From: Methanoculleus sp. UBA208
GTDB taxonomy: Archaea > Halobacteriota > Methanomicrobia > Methanomicrobiales > Methanoculleaceae
Reading direction: 5' to 3'
NCBI RefSeq assembly: GCF_002498065.1
Contig: NZ_DAFZ01000111.1
Span: 1-9,405, forward strand
Length of the DNA: 9,405 nt
The translations under genes and the position numbers were made by a program. Below the pieces are notes generated by a model. That model was not told where the DNA came from and did not search any database. It saw only the letters and a list, made by a program, of their open reading frames with translations. Below are positions 1-7,099 of the stretch, one piece after another. Position 1 is the stretch's first letter. Every line of letters begins with the position of its first letter.

Positions 1-205
1 TCGGGGTCTCCTCTTCCTCCAGGGTTTCCGTCGGAGTCTCTTCCGGAGTTTCCTCGGGAGTCTCGTCGGGGGGTGTCGGGGGGAGGGTCCAGGTCAGAGG
101 TTCCGCAGATGCTGAACTCTGGGCCGCAACGGGGAACATAATGGCCGCTGCCGCCACAAGCAGCACGACCAGAAGCGTTCTCCATGTCCATCGGTTTCCT
201 GCCAT
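1..205 (-). CDS. Secreted or surface protein with acidic Thr/Pro/Glu linker (N-terminal part only)
   Basis: Sixty-eight codons are visible before the gene leaves the window. The product begins MAGNRWTWRTLLVV, continues with a hydrophobic, alanine-rich core to about residue 24, and has a signal-peptidase-like VAA/QS junction near residue 28, so it looks exported by the Sec route. From about residue 41 it is low complexity: prolines, then repeated E-T-P units (ETPEETPEETPTET) and a run of glutamates. Such acidic Thr/Pro/Glu stretches commonly act as linkers in archaeal surface proteins. The ATG was chosen because GGGAG (211-215) lies five bases upstream and a BRE/TATA pair sits about 28 bases before it. 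Any functional domain lies beyond the window edge, so the role is unknown. It has its own promoter and is separate from the upstream operon. Confidence 0.8.
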   Translation of the reverse strand, partial: MAGNRWTWRTLLVVLLVAAAAIMFPVAAQSSASAEPLTWTLPPTPPDETPEETPEETPTETLEEEETP

Positions 206-232
206 GAGAACTCCCGTAGGAAATAAACCTAT

Positions 233-245
233 TTTTATATTTCGG
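233..245 (-). promoter_or_regulatory. BRE/TATA promoter for the secreted-protein gene
   Basis: On the minus strand this reads CCGAA followed by ATATAAAA, a good archaeal BRE plus TATA box in an AT-rich island within GC-rich surroundings. Transcription would start about 25 bases downstream, near position 212, giving a very short leader around the GGGAG ribosome site. The match is visual; no start-site data are available. Confidence 0.65.
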
Positions 246-345
246 TCGTTGTCAAAATCGTATCAGCGGCTAACTACTCGGTGCGCCTCACACCGTGGAG
301 ATACCGCACACTGCCGTACAGAGGCAGACCTCCGAGAAGAGAGCA

Positions 346-376
346 AAACGCCGGCAGCCCGGCCGGAGCACCGGCG
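346..376 (-). terminator. Putative terminator at the end of the six-gene operon
   Basis: On the minus strand CGCCGG (371-376) and CCGGCG (350-355) form a perfect 6-bp stem, with further GC pairing possible in the loop, followed at once by TTTT (346-349). It lies 16 bases after the stop codon of the DHH phosphoesterase gene and upstream of the next gene's promoter, where an operon terminator would be expected. The T-run is short, so efficiency is uncertain. Confidence 0.5.
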
Positions 377-391
377 AGAAAGAAGTAGCGA

Positions 392-2227
392 TCAGATTGG
401 CGCTTCACCAATCTTTTTGATCAGGCTGTCGATGACCACGTCACGCATCCCTTCCACGAACTTGATGCTTCCGACGACGAGGTGGCCGCCGCCGTTCACG
501 CCGCCGCCTACGATCTCGCTATGCAGTTCGCGCACCATCTGGGGGATGTTCATCATGACGCCCCGGGAACGCAGGACGGCAAAGTCCGGCCCGAACCCGA
601 TCGTGACGACCGGCTCTCCCGGGTGCTGCCGGACCAGACGGTCGTGCACCTCCCCGGAAGTCTTACCCGGCGGCGGGAACGTGAACCGGTGGGCGAAGAG
701 CTCCACATCGAGCATGAAGAGGTGGGCGCCGTTTTCGAGCATCCGGCTCTCGACGTGGGGCATGTTGGTCTCGACCTGCTCTTCGATCGCCCGGTTCGCC
801 TCTTCTACCAGCAGGCCGACGAACCGCTCGTGGCGTTCGGGCTCGCCGGAGAGGTTCAGGATATCCTTGACGATCTCTCTCCCGTCGCTGAACCGGAGCC
901 AGAACTGCTCATAGTCGAGCGCGAGCGCAATATCGCGGCAGTCATCTTCCGAGTACTCGGGCGCGGCCACCGCGAGGTAGCGGGCACGCTCCGGCGCTTC
1001 GCTCCGGTCGCCGACCCCCGCGATCGCCGGCAGGTGCCGGATCTGGTTTTCGACCGCCGGGTTGACCATGCGGGCCACTTCCGTCCCCAGCATTCCGGCC
1101 GTGATCCCGTAGTCGCCGCCCACGTGGTAGGGGTTGACGTGTCCGATCAGGTACTCGTCCACTACCTCGTCGGGATGGTGGTGGTCCACGACCATCACCG
1201 GGAGACCGAAGATCCGGGTCACCTTCAGCGACGGCACATCCTCCTCGGTGGACCCGTTGTCCATCAGGAGGATCATCGGCATCTTCTGCCCGTAGCGGAC
1301 GTTGTCCTTGAGGGCGAAGTCGAGATCGCGCGTGATATCCTCTATCTCATAGAACGGAGCCTTTGACGGGGACCGCTTGAAGAGGAAATACTCCGCGTCG
1401 AAGTCCCCGCCGGTCTCGCGGAGCAGCGCGGTCACCGCCTGTTCGACGGCAACGGCGGCGCATATGCCGTCCGCATCCGCGTGGTGCCGGAGGATGATCG
1501 GCCGCGCGGTCAGGACCGCTTTGCGAATCTCCTTTGCCACCTGGCGCATCTGCGGTCTCAGGGCTTCAAGAACCTCGCTCTCCACGAGGAACGGAAGGTC
1601 GACCGGTTCCGCCCGCTTATCGAGCGCCGCATCGATACGCTCCCTGACCCGTGCCGCATCCTCCGGCTCCATGACCGCCATGGACGCGACCTCGATCTGG
1701 AGCTGGTTGTTGCGCTGCATCACCTCGCCCGTGAGGGCGACGATGTCCCCGAGTTCGACCTCGGGATATGCACGGACGCCCGCCTCGATGAACGCGGCCG
1801 CGTTCGCAGTGCCCGACTCGTCCACGAGCGTAAAGATCGTCGGTCCCGACGTCTGCTTGATCTGGGCGACCTCGCCCTCGATCAGCACCGTCCTGCCGAT
1901 CTTCTTCCCGATGTCGGTAATAAGCACGCTCGTCGTCTTCTTGGTCACGTTCTCGGTCTGGTAGACGGTCGGCGTGACCTCCTCCAGATCGATGTTGCCG
2001 TTGCTCCTGATCTGGAGGACGTGAACGATGATCGGGTCGCGCTCGGCATGCTGCACCTTCACGTTGCTCTTGTGAACGAGCCCCTTGACCCGGTCATTTA
2101 GCTGGACAAAAACACCGAACGGGGCAAAACCCTGCACCCGTCCGAGATAAATCTTTCCTTCCTCCACCTCGTCGAGATCGCAGTTCGCTCCGAGGCGGTA
2201 AACAATCGTATCTTCCGTATCTCCCAT
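392..2227 (-). CDS. RecJ-like DHH phosphoesterase/exonuclease with S1 and OB-fold domains
   Basis: A 611-residue single-strand nuclease-type protein of the DHH superfamily, probably the archaeal RecJ-like group. Domains in order: an S1 RNA-binding domain (about 20-84, with FAPFGVFV); an OB-fold (about 112-187, with FTLVDESGTANAAAF); the DHH catalytic domain (about 244-430); and DHHA1 (about 540-605). Catalytic motifs are intact: HADADG (249-254), the aspartate of LLMDNGS (D323), VVDHHHPDE (DHH 348-350), GVGD (D407), and the DHHA1 signature GGGH (579-582). These should bind two Mn2+ or Mg2+ ions and cut phosphodiester bonds. Many archaeal relatives carry a DnaJ-type zinc finger at the N terminus; this one has none, and only 14 bases separate it from the previous gene. 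The ATG is preceded by GGGAG. It is the last gene of the operon. The substrate (DNA, RNA or a small nucleotide) is not shown by the sequence; a repair or RNA-processing role is inferred. Confidence 0.9.
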   Translation of the reverse strand: MGDTEDTIVYRLGANCDLDEVEEGKIYLGRVQGFAPFGVFVQLNDRVKGLVHKSNVKVQHAERDPIIVHVLQIRSNGNIDLEEVTPTVYQTENVTKKTTSVLITDIGKKIGRTVLIEGEVAQIKQTSGPTIFTLVDESGTANAAAFIEAGVRAYPEVELGDIVALTGEVMQRNNQLQIEVASMAVMEPEDAARVRERIDAALDKRAEPVDLPFLVESEVLEALRPQMRQVAKEIRKAVLTARPIILRHHADADGICAAVAVEQAVTALLRETGGDFDAEYFLFKRSPSKAPFYEIEDITRDLDFALKDNVRYGQKMPMILLMDNGSTEEDVPSLKVTRIFGLPVMVVDHHHPDEVVDEYLIGHVNPYHVGGDYGITAGMLGTEVARMVNPAVENQIRHLPAIAGVGDRSEAPERARYLAVAAPEYSEDDCRDIALALDYEQFWLRFSDGREIVKDILNLSGEPERHERFVGLLVEEANRAIEEQVETNMPHVESRMLENGAHLFMLDVELFAHRFTFPPPGKTSGEVHDRLVRQHPGEPVVTIGFGPDFAVLRSRGVMMNIPQMVRELHSEIVGGGVNGGGHLVVGSIKFVEGMRDVVIDSLIKKIGEAPI

Positions 2228-2241
2228 AGTAATTCTCCCAA

Positions 2242-3444
2242 TTATTCTTCGGAAATCTCGGCGGCGTGCCCGGCAAGTTCATACAGCCGGCACTCACCGT
2301 CCCGCCTGCCCTTTGCTATGATGATATCGCCGCCCTCCAACCGGACACTCTTCCCCGGCCGGTAAATCCAGCGGTCGCCGTGCTTGATGGCGAGCACGAC
2401 CATCCCGGTCACCGTCGCAAGCGACACCTCTTTGAGGGTCTTTCCTACAAGCGGCGACGACTCCGTAACAGACATCCGCGAGATGATCTCGTCCGACTCC
2501 CGGACGATCTTCTTGAAGACCGGCGGGATCTCGATGTCGCGCAGCAGTACATCCACGACGGCGTGAGCCGAATCGCTGATTGCCTGCGCGAACGAAGACA
2601 TATACAGCAGGCCGCGAAGATAGCGCACGTCCTCGATCTTTCGTGCCGCTTCAAGGATCCAGAGGTCCAGGTCGTAACGCATACCATCGAGCGTTGAGTC
2701 GAGTGCGACCACTTCGTGCGCCACTTCCTTGTTGTTGAAGAGGAGAGAGGTATACGCCAGCCCGACGGAGAGCTCCGAGAGGTTCTTCATCTCGATGATC
2801 AGCTGGACCGCCCGGTCAAGGTCGTCGACCTCCCCCACGGGCGAGACCTCAACCCGGGGACGCTCCGCCGACCCCGCCATCAGGGAGAGGATATCCTCTC
2901 CGGCCTCCGGGCCCCGGGCTATCAGGATATCTCCGGCCTCCACCCGGGTGGTCTTGTCGGGGTCATAGATCCACCCCTTTCCGCGCCGGATGGCGATCAC
3001 CTGCATGCCCGTCGTGCTCTGGACATTGAGGTCGCCGAGTGTGCGACCGGCAACCTCGCTCCCCTGGCTGACGATGATCCGGGTGACGATCTCCTCGGCC
3101 TCCGGGAAGACGCGCTTGAGTTTTGCGGGGAACCGGATGTCTTTTAAGATGAGTTTTGCTATGTCCGAAGCCGAGTTCGCAATCCTCTCTGCGGCCTCGG
3201 CCACCTGGAGCATGCCGCTCATCGCCTCGGCCTCTTCGATCCTTCTCGCACCGAGGACGCTCTGAATTCTGGCCTGGTAGACCAGTTTATTCATACTCTC
3301 CTCGAGGTTGATCACCTCGAGCGCTATCTCCTTACTGTCGAAGAGTATCGCGGAGTAGGAGAGATCGACCATCAGTTCCGAGACATCCTTCATCTCGATC
3401 AGGACGTCTTTGAAACTGATCGGCTGATAGTCATGTTCCATCAT
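2242..3444 (-). CDS. Duplicated PhoU-TrkA_C (RCK_C) protein, probable regulator of the adjacent cation permease
   Basis: A 400-residue soluble protein built as two copies of one unit, each a PhoU-like helical domain followed by a TrkA_C (RCK_C) ligand-binding domain. PhoU-like parts are at about 10-105 and 210-305 (compare VLIEMKDVSELMVDLSYS with LIIEMKNLSELSVGLAYT). TrkA_C parts are at about 120-190 and 320-392 (GKGWIYDPDKTTRVEAGDIL with GDRWIYRPGKSVRLEGGDII). The spacing between copies is constant at roughly 200 residues, indicating tandem duplication. There is no Rossmann RCK_N domain and no membrane segment. It resembles the archaeal family of uncharacterised PhoU plus TrkA_C proteins. 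TrkA_C domains in K+ channels and transporters bind small ligands. The gene lies 28 bases after the MgtE-like permease gene in the same orientation, so a regulatory role on that transporter is inferred. It starts with two consecutive ATG codons and has only a weak ribosome site. Confidence 0.87.
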   Translation of the reverse strand: MMEHDYQPISFKDVLIEMKDVSELMVDLSYSAILFDSKEIALEVINLEESMNKLVYQARIQSVLGARRIEEAEAMSGMLQVAEAAERIANSASDIAKLILKDIRFPAKLKRVFPEAEEIVTRIIVSQGSEVAGRTLGDLNVQSTTGMQVIAIRRGKGWIYDPDKTTRVEAGDILIARGPEAGEDILSLMAGSAERPRVEVSPVGEVDDLDRAVQLIIEMKNLSELSVGLAYTSLLFNNKEVAHEVVALDSTLDGMRYDLDLWILEAARKIEDVRYLRGLLYMSSFAQAISDSAHAVVDVLLRDIEIPPVFKKIVRESDEIISRMSVTESSPLVGKTLKEVSLATVTGMVVLAIKHGDRWIYRPGKSVRLEGGDIIIAKGRRDGECRLYELAGHAAEISEE

Positions 3445-3472
3445 GGTTTGTTAACCGTCGTTCTCTATTCTT

Positions 3473-4678
3473 TCACCACAACAGCAGGTCTATCACTGCC
3501 ACGAGCGCAGCGGCGCCGATCAGGTCGATCAGGCTTGTGACGACAGGGATTCCAAAGTTGTCGGGGTCGAGACCGTACCGGAATGAAAGGCTCGACACGA
3601 TGTACGCCACGCCGTTCACCAGTGTCATGACAACCAGGCCCGCCGCAAGGCTGATAGCGACCAGCATCCCGAGGCCGGGGCTGTTCAACCCCATGAGCAC
3701 CGCCGCACCATGCGCGATGAGCGCCAGCAGTGGAAGCAGTATCAACGTATAGAGATAGGAAATAATAAAATGATGCACGACGCCGCGCTCGGGGAGGAAC
3801 GAAGGGCTGATCTCGCCGGTGTGCATCCCCGTCGAGAGGCGCGATCCGAGGATCCCGCCGATCGACCCGAGAATGCCCATGAACGGCGGTATCAGGACGA
3901 GAAAGACCGCAAACGCCACCAGATTGTCGAGGCTGAGCGAGTAGGTCAGGCCGGCCAGCGTGCCGAAGACGCTGAGCGGGATGAGGAGAGAGATGTTCTC
4001 CCGGACAATCGGCCCGATCCGCACCGGCTGCTGCCGGGTGTAGAGAATGGCGGCGACGGCAACGGCTACTGCGATGGCCCCGAGAACCAGGCGTATCCAG
4101 GGAGAGAGGAGCATGACAAATGTCGCGGAGAGCACGAGGATCGGGAGCGTGACGAGGTCCCCTGAGGTGGTGACGGTAGGTGCGCCGATCATGTCGAGAT
4201 CGAGATCGTAGCGATAACTCGCAAGCACGATGACCAGAGTGATCCCCATCACCACAAGTCCCGAAACTACACCGCTGATGACCGAGATCAGCACGAGATC
4301 GGTTATGCCCACAACAGGAAGCCCGAAAAGAAGACTCCCCACATAGGCAGAGGTACCGAGAACAAGCGCTATGAGGATTGTTATCGCAAACGAGGCGCGG
4401 ATATTGTCGCCGAGTACCGAGCCTTCCTCGAAGTCGATGGAGAACTCCCCGAGGTGCATCGCCGAGGAGAGGCGGGAGGCAAAGACTCCGGCGATGTTTC
4501 CTCGCATATCGATGATCGACGGCAGGAGCACCATCAGGCCGGGTATCAGTCCGAGGACTTCACTGACAGAACCGAGATAGATACCTGCAACGCTGGCAGC
4601 AGCGGCACTGACGAGCAGGGCGCCGAGACCGGTCAGGATCAGGCGGCTCTGGCTGGATAGGCCCTGCTCCATCACCAT
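3473..4678 (-). CDS. MgtE-type divalent cation permease with two MgtE membrane domains
   Basis: An integral membrane protein of about 401 residues, likely moving Mg2+ or a similar divalent cation. Numbering here counts from the GTG at 4681. Two homologous halves are plain. The first has PGLMVLLPSIIDMRGNIAGV (47-66), RLSSAMHLGE and DLDMIGAPTVTTSGD (161-175). The second has PPFMGILGSIGGILGSRLST (265-284), GMHTGE and DPDNFGIPVVTSLID (372-386). These match the conserved Pro/Gly/Asn and Asp-Pro segments of the MgtE/SLC41 pore. Bacterial MgtE is a dimer of single membrane domains with cytosolic N and CBS domains that sense Mg2+; both are absent here and the pore is duplicated in one chain, more like SLC41. 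The start is ambiguous: GTG 4681, ATG 4678 and ATG 4672 fall in one repeated GTGATG tract; I chose 4678. RNase Z ends just upstream and the PhoU/TrkA_C gene follows 28 bases on. Confidence 0.88.
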   Translation of the reverse strand: MVMEQGLSSQSRLILTGLGALLVSAAAASVAGIYLGSVSEVLGLIPGLMVLLPSIIDMRGNIAGVFASRLSSAMHLGEFSIDFEEGSVLGDNIRASFAITILIALVLGTSAYVGSLLFGLPVVGITDLVLISVISGVVSGLVVMGITLVIVLASYRYDLDLDMIGAPTVTTSGDLVTLPILVLSATFVMLLSPWIRLVLGAIAVAVAVAAILYTRQQPVRIGPIVRENISLLIPLSVFGTLAGLTYSLSLDNLVAFAVFLVLIPPFMGILGSIGGILGSRLSTGMHTGEISPSFLPERGVVHHFIISYLYTLILLPLLALIAHGAAVLMGLNSPGLGMLVAISLAAGLVVMTLVNGVAYIVSSLSFRYGLDPDNFGIPVVTSLIDLIGAAALVAVIDLLLW

Positions 4679-4693
4679 CACCGTCCATCTCGA

Positions 4694-5647
4694 TCAACTC
4701 CGATACGGGATCTCCAGCACCGCCAGATCGGCCGGCAGAATCACGTCTCCCTCATATTGTCGCTTTGCATCGCGTATATGGTTTGCTGTGCTCGTATACC
4801 GGGAGCTTATGTGCACCAGGGCAAGCATACGGGCGTTTAAGGCCGCTGCCGCCTCACCGGCCTCCCCGGCAGTGGAGTGCAGGACTTCCCGGGCGCGGCC
4901 GCTCTCCTGGTCGTCGAACGTGGCGTCGTGGATCAGGAGATCCGCATCCCGGATCATCGCCGCGATCTCGGGCTGGTTCTGGAGCGGCCGGGTGTCTCCG
5001 GTGTAGACGACCTTCCTCCCCGGGCGAGGGTCGCCCATTACATCGGCAGGACGAACGTCGGTCTCGACGCCGTCGCGGACGACGCGGACCACCTCCCCAC
5101 GCTGCAGCCGCCCGAAAAGCGGGCCCGGCGGGACGCCGAGCTCGATCGCCCGCTCACGGTTGAACCTTCCGGGCCGCTCGTCCTCCTCCATCACGTAGCC
5201 GAGCCCCGGGATGCCGTGGGACGTGGCAAACGCCCGGACGGTGTAGCCGTTGAAGGGCACGACCGAACCGTGCTCGAGGGCGTGGGCAGTGACGAAGAAG
5301 CCCCGGGTGTGGCGGCTTATCTTCTGCACGAGGTCGACGAACTCGCCGACCCAGGGCGGCCCGTAGATCGGGAGCGGGTCCGTCCGTCCCATGAACGCGA
5401 GCGTCTCGACGAGCCCGAAGACGCCGAGGAAGTGGTCGGCGTGCCAGTGGGTGATGAAGACGGCGTTCACCGTAAACCCGGTCCGGGCACGCATCATCTG
5501 CTGCTGGGCGCCCTCCCCGCAGTCGAAGAGCAGGGTGTCGGGGCCCCGCCGAACCAGGACGCAGGACGGGTTCCTCTGCGGCGAGGGGAGCGCCCCTGCT
5601 GTCCCGAGGAAGTGAACGTGGAGGGTCTCGCCGGCTATACGAACCAC
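4694..5647 (-). CDS. rnz: Ribonuclease Z (tRNA 3'-end endonuclease)
   Basis: A 317-residue metallo-beta-lactamase-fold enzyme that removes the 3' trailer from precursor tRNAs in the cytoplasm. Diagnostic motifs are in order: FLGTAGALPSPQRN (13-26), FDCGEGAQQQ (41-50), the zinc motif HWHADH (67-72), TSHGIPGLGY with H144, YTGDTRP with D218, DATF (241-244), LHST with H257, and HISSRY with H279. The Pro/Gly-rich segment around GVPPGPLFGRLQRGE (171-185) corresponds to the flexible arm that grips the tRNA. Length is normal for short-form archaeal RNase Z. The start is a GTG lying inside the last codons of the preceding sugar-isomerase gene (13-base overlap), which implies translational coupling. 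No other start codon lies nearby that would keep the conserved N terminus. Confidence 0.96.
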   Translation of the reverse strand: MVRIAGETLHVHFLGTAGALPSPQRNPSCVLVRRGPDTLLFDCGEGAQQQMMRARTGFTVNAVFITHWHADHFLGVFGLVETLAFMGRTDPLPIYGPPWVGEFVDLVQKISRHTRGFFVTAHALEHGSVVPFNGYTVRAFATSHGIPGLGYVMEEDERPGRFNRERAIELGVPPGPLFGRLQRGEVVRVVRDGVETDVRPADVMGDPRPGRKVVYTGDTRPLQNQPEIAAMIRDADLLIHDATFDDQESGRAREVLHSTAGEAGEAAAALNARMLALVHISSRYTSTANHIRDAKRQYEGDVILPADLAVLEIPYRS

Positions 5648-6408
5648 TTCCTGAATGCCGCGAGGCTCCGTTTCGCCTCTTCAAGCGATCTGCCCTCGAT
5701 AACGGCCGGGCCGGAGTAGTCCCGGGCGATGGCCCGCCCGACCTTCTCCCAGGCGATGGTCCCGTCGCCGAGCGCAAGGTGTTCGTCCGACTGCCCGTGG
5801 TTGTCGTGGATGTGCAGGTGATCGACCTCCCGGACGTGTCCAAGGAACGCGTCCACAAGACCGTTGGTATTGGCGTGCCCGACATCCAGCGTGACCCCGA
5901 TCCCCGCTATCCCTTCCGTGAGGCCGAGGATCTCCTCGGGATAGCGGCAGAGGAAGTCTTTAATGCTGATCATGTTCTCGACGCACGCAAGGACGCCGTG
6001 GTCCTCCGCGTACTTCCCGATCTCGACGAGCGCGGTCTTCTGCATCTCCCAGACCTTCTCGGGGACGAGTTTTCCTACGGGAGAGACGAACCCGGGGTGA
6101 ACGGTCACCCGGTCAGTCAGTTCGGCCGCGTGCTGGATGCAGCAGCAGGTCTGGCGGACGGATTCGCGCCAGATGGGATAGTTCAACGATGCGAGGTTCA
6201 GGTCGCTGTAGGGAGCGTGCACAGTCGCGAGAAGGCCGGTGCTCTCGAGGTTCTCCCGGACAGCAGCGAAGTTCTCGGGGTTGTCCAGGCGGTATTTCCC
6301 GTCGGCGACGATCTCCCAGCCGGTATACCCGATCTCTTCGAGCCCATAGACCCAGTCGCGTGATTCCCAGACTTTTGACGAGGCTGAAAAATACGGGACA
6401 AGACTCAT
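5635..6408 (-). CDS. TIM-barrel sugar phosphate isomerase/epimerase-like (AP endonuclease 2 family) protein
   Basis: A 257-residue protein with the (beta/alpha)8 pattern shared by xylose-isomerase-like epimerases and endonuclease IV. Likely metal ligands are visible: HAPYSDLN (H64), VHPGF (H104), CVENM (E144), LDVGHANTNG (D175, H178), HLHIHDNHG (197-205), DEH (208-210) and VIEG (E238). It is shorter than typical endonuclease IV, and the substrate cannot be read from sequence; an isomerase/epimerase is favoured over a DNA repair enzyme. Three adjacent cysteines (88-90) are unusual for the family. The ATG overlaps the upstream stop as ATGA and is preceded by a strong GGGAGG ribosome site (6416-6421), so translation is probably coupled to the UPF0200 gene. 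The 3' end overlaps the RNase Z start. Confidence 0.85.
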   Translation of the reverse strand: MSLVPYFSASSKVWESRDWVYGLEEIGYTGWEIVADGKYRLDNPENFAAVRENLESTGLLATVHAPYSDLNLASLNYPIWRESVRQTCCCIQHAAELTDRVTVHPGFVSPVGKLVPEKVWEMQKTALVEIGKYAEDHGVLACVENMISIKDFLCRYPEEILGLTEGIAGIGVTLDVGHANTNGLVDAFLGHVREVDHLHIHDNHGQSDEHLALGDGTIAWEKVGRAIARDYSGPAVIEGRSLEEAKRSLAAFRKWFV

Positions 6409-6953
6409 TCTATACCTCCCAGCCGGCAGAGCAGGTCACGAACCTCTGCGGCAAACTCTTCGAGCGTTCCCTCGTTCGTGACCCGGCAGTCTGCCTGTTC
6501 CAGGGCACGTCCGAGCCCCCACCCGAGTTCCCGCTCGTCGCGGACCCGGAGTTCTTCGGGGGTGAGGGTGTCGTCGGACCGACCCCGGTTCGCGAGCCTC
6601 CGGTAGCGCGTCTCGAATGACGAGACGATCCCGATGAGCGTGAAGTCGGAGAAGTGCTCCCGAAACGTCGCCACCTCGTAGTCCCCCCGAATACCATCCA
6701 CGAGCACCACCGGAGCGGACTCTGCCTCGATGAGCGGGATGGTGAGCCGGGCTATGGCGTCCATGCCGAGGTCCGCGCGCAACTTCCCCGCGACCGCGCC
6801 AAAGTTCGCGTCCGTCGGGGGAAGCCCGGCCTCCTTCACCCGTTCACGGATCGCGTCCCCCATGACCACGACAGGGACCCCGAGATCCCGGGCGATCCGT
6901 GACGCCTCTCCTTTCCCGCTTGCCGGCATACCAACGATTCCAATGACCTTCAT
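6405..6953 (-). CDS. UPF0200-family P-loop kinase-like protein
   Basis: A 182-residue nucleotide-binding protein of the archaeal UPF0200 family, related in fold to dephospho-CoA and adenylate kinases. The P-loop GMPASGKGE spans 8-16, a Walker-B-like strand VVLVDGIRG spans 82-90, and a lid-like basic segment RYRRLANRGRSDD spans 117-129, followed by the family-typical RDERELGWGLG (138-148). It should bind ATP and phosphorylate a small molecule, but no substrate is established that I know of. The ATG at 6953 was chosen over longer readings because GGAGG (6960-6964) sits six bases upstream and the family starts with MKVIGI. It is the first gene of the operon, follows a 146-base structured leader, and overlaps the next gene by four bases. 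Confidence 0.88.
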   Translation of the reverse strand: MKVIGIVGMPASGKGEASRIARDLGVPVVVMGDAIRERVKEAGLPPTDANFGAVAGKLRADLGMDAIARLTIPLIEAESAPVVLVDGIRGDYEVATFREHFSDFTLIGIVSSFETRYRRLANRGRSDDTLTPEELRVRDERELGWGLGRALEQADCRVTNEGTLEEFAAEVRDLLCRLGGIE

Positions 6954-7099
6954 CCGGTTCCTCCATATATCCAGAACAGCGGGCCGTGCCGGCGAGCAAC
7001 CGGCGGCAGGGTCCCGGCGATGCAGGCTGTGGCGGCCGCCACAAACGTCTCCGTAAAGATGCGTTCCCGACGATATTATGCTTAACGTCACCGGAACGG
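6954..7099 (-). promoter_or_regulatory. Structured leader/promoter region of the six-gene operon
   Basis: This 146-base gap contains no gene. On the minus strand a weak TATA-like CATAATAT (7073-7080) could start transcription near 7050, leaving a leader of about 95 bases. The leader would hold a perfect 16-bp palindrome (7028-7043), a hairpin with stem GCCGG/CCGGC (6988-6992 and 7000-7004), and then the GGAGG ribosome site (6960-6964). The repeats could be an operator or an RNA structure controlling the operon. The promoter call is weak; the repeats are exact. Confidence 0.4.
7028..7043. repeat. Perfect 16-bp palindrome TGTGGCGGCCGCCACA
   Basis: The two 8-base halves are exact reverse complements with no spacer. 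It lies between the radical-SAM gene and the UPF0200 start codon, downstream of the candidate TATA box. It could be a dimeric repressor site or the stem of an RNA hairpin. No coding sequence overlaps it. Confidence 0.75.

Noticed and set aside
482..2101. Long open frames on the plus strand opposite the DHH phosphoesterase gene
   Set aside because: They are antisense shadows of a GC-rich gene with intact catalytic motifs, and their translations show no recognisable domain.
5154..5885. A 243-residue minus-strand frame across the RNase Z/isomerase junction
   Set aside because: It is the alternative frame of two genes with clear motifs and has the Arg/Pro/Ser-rich composition of a shadow frame.
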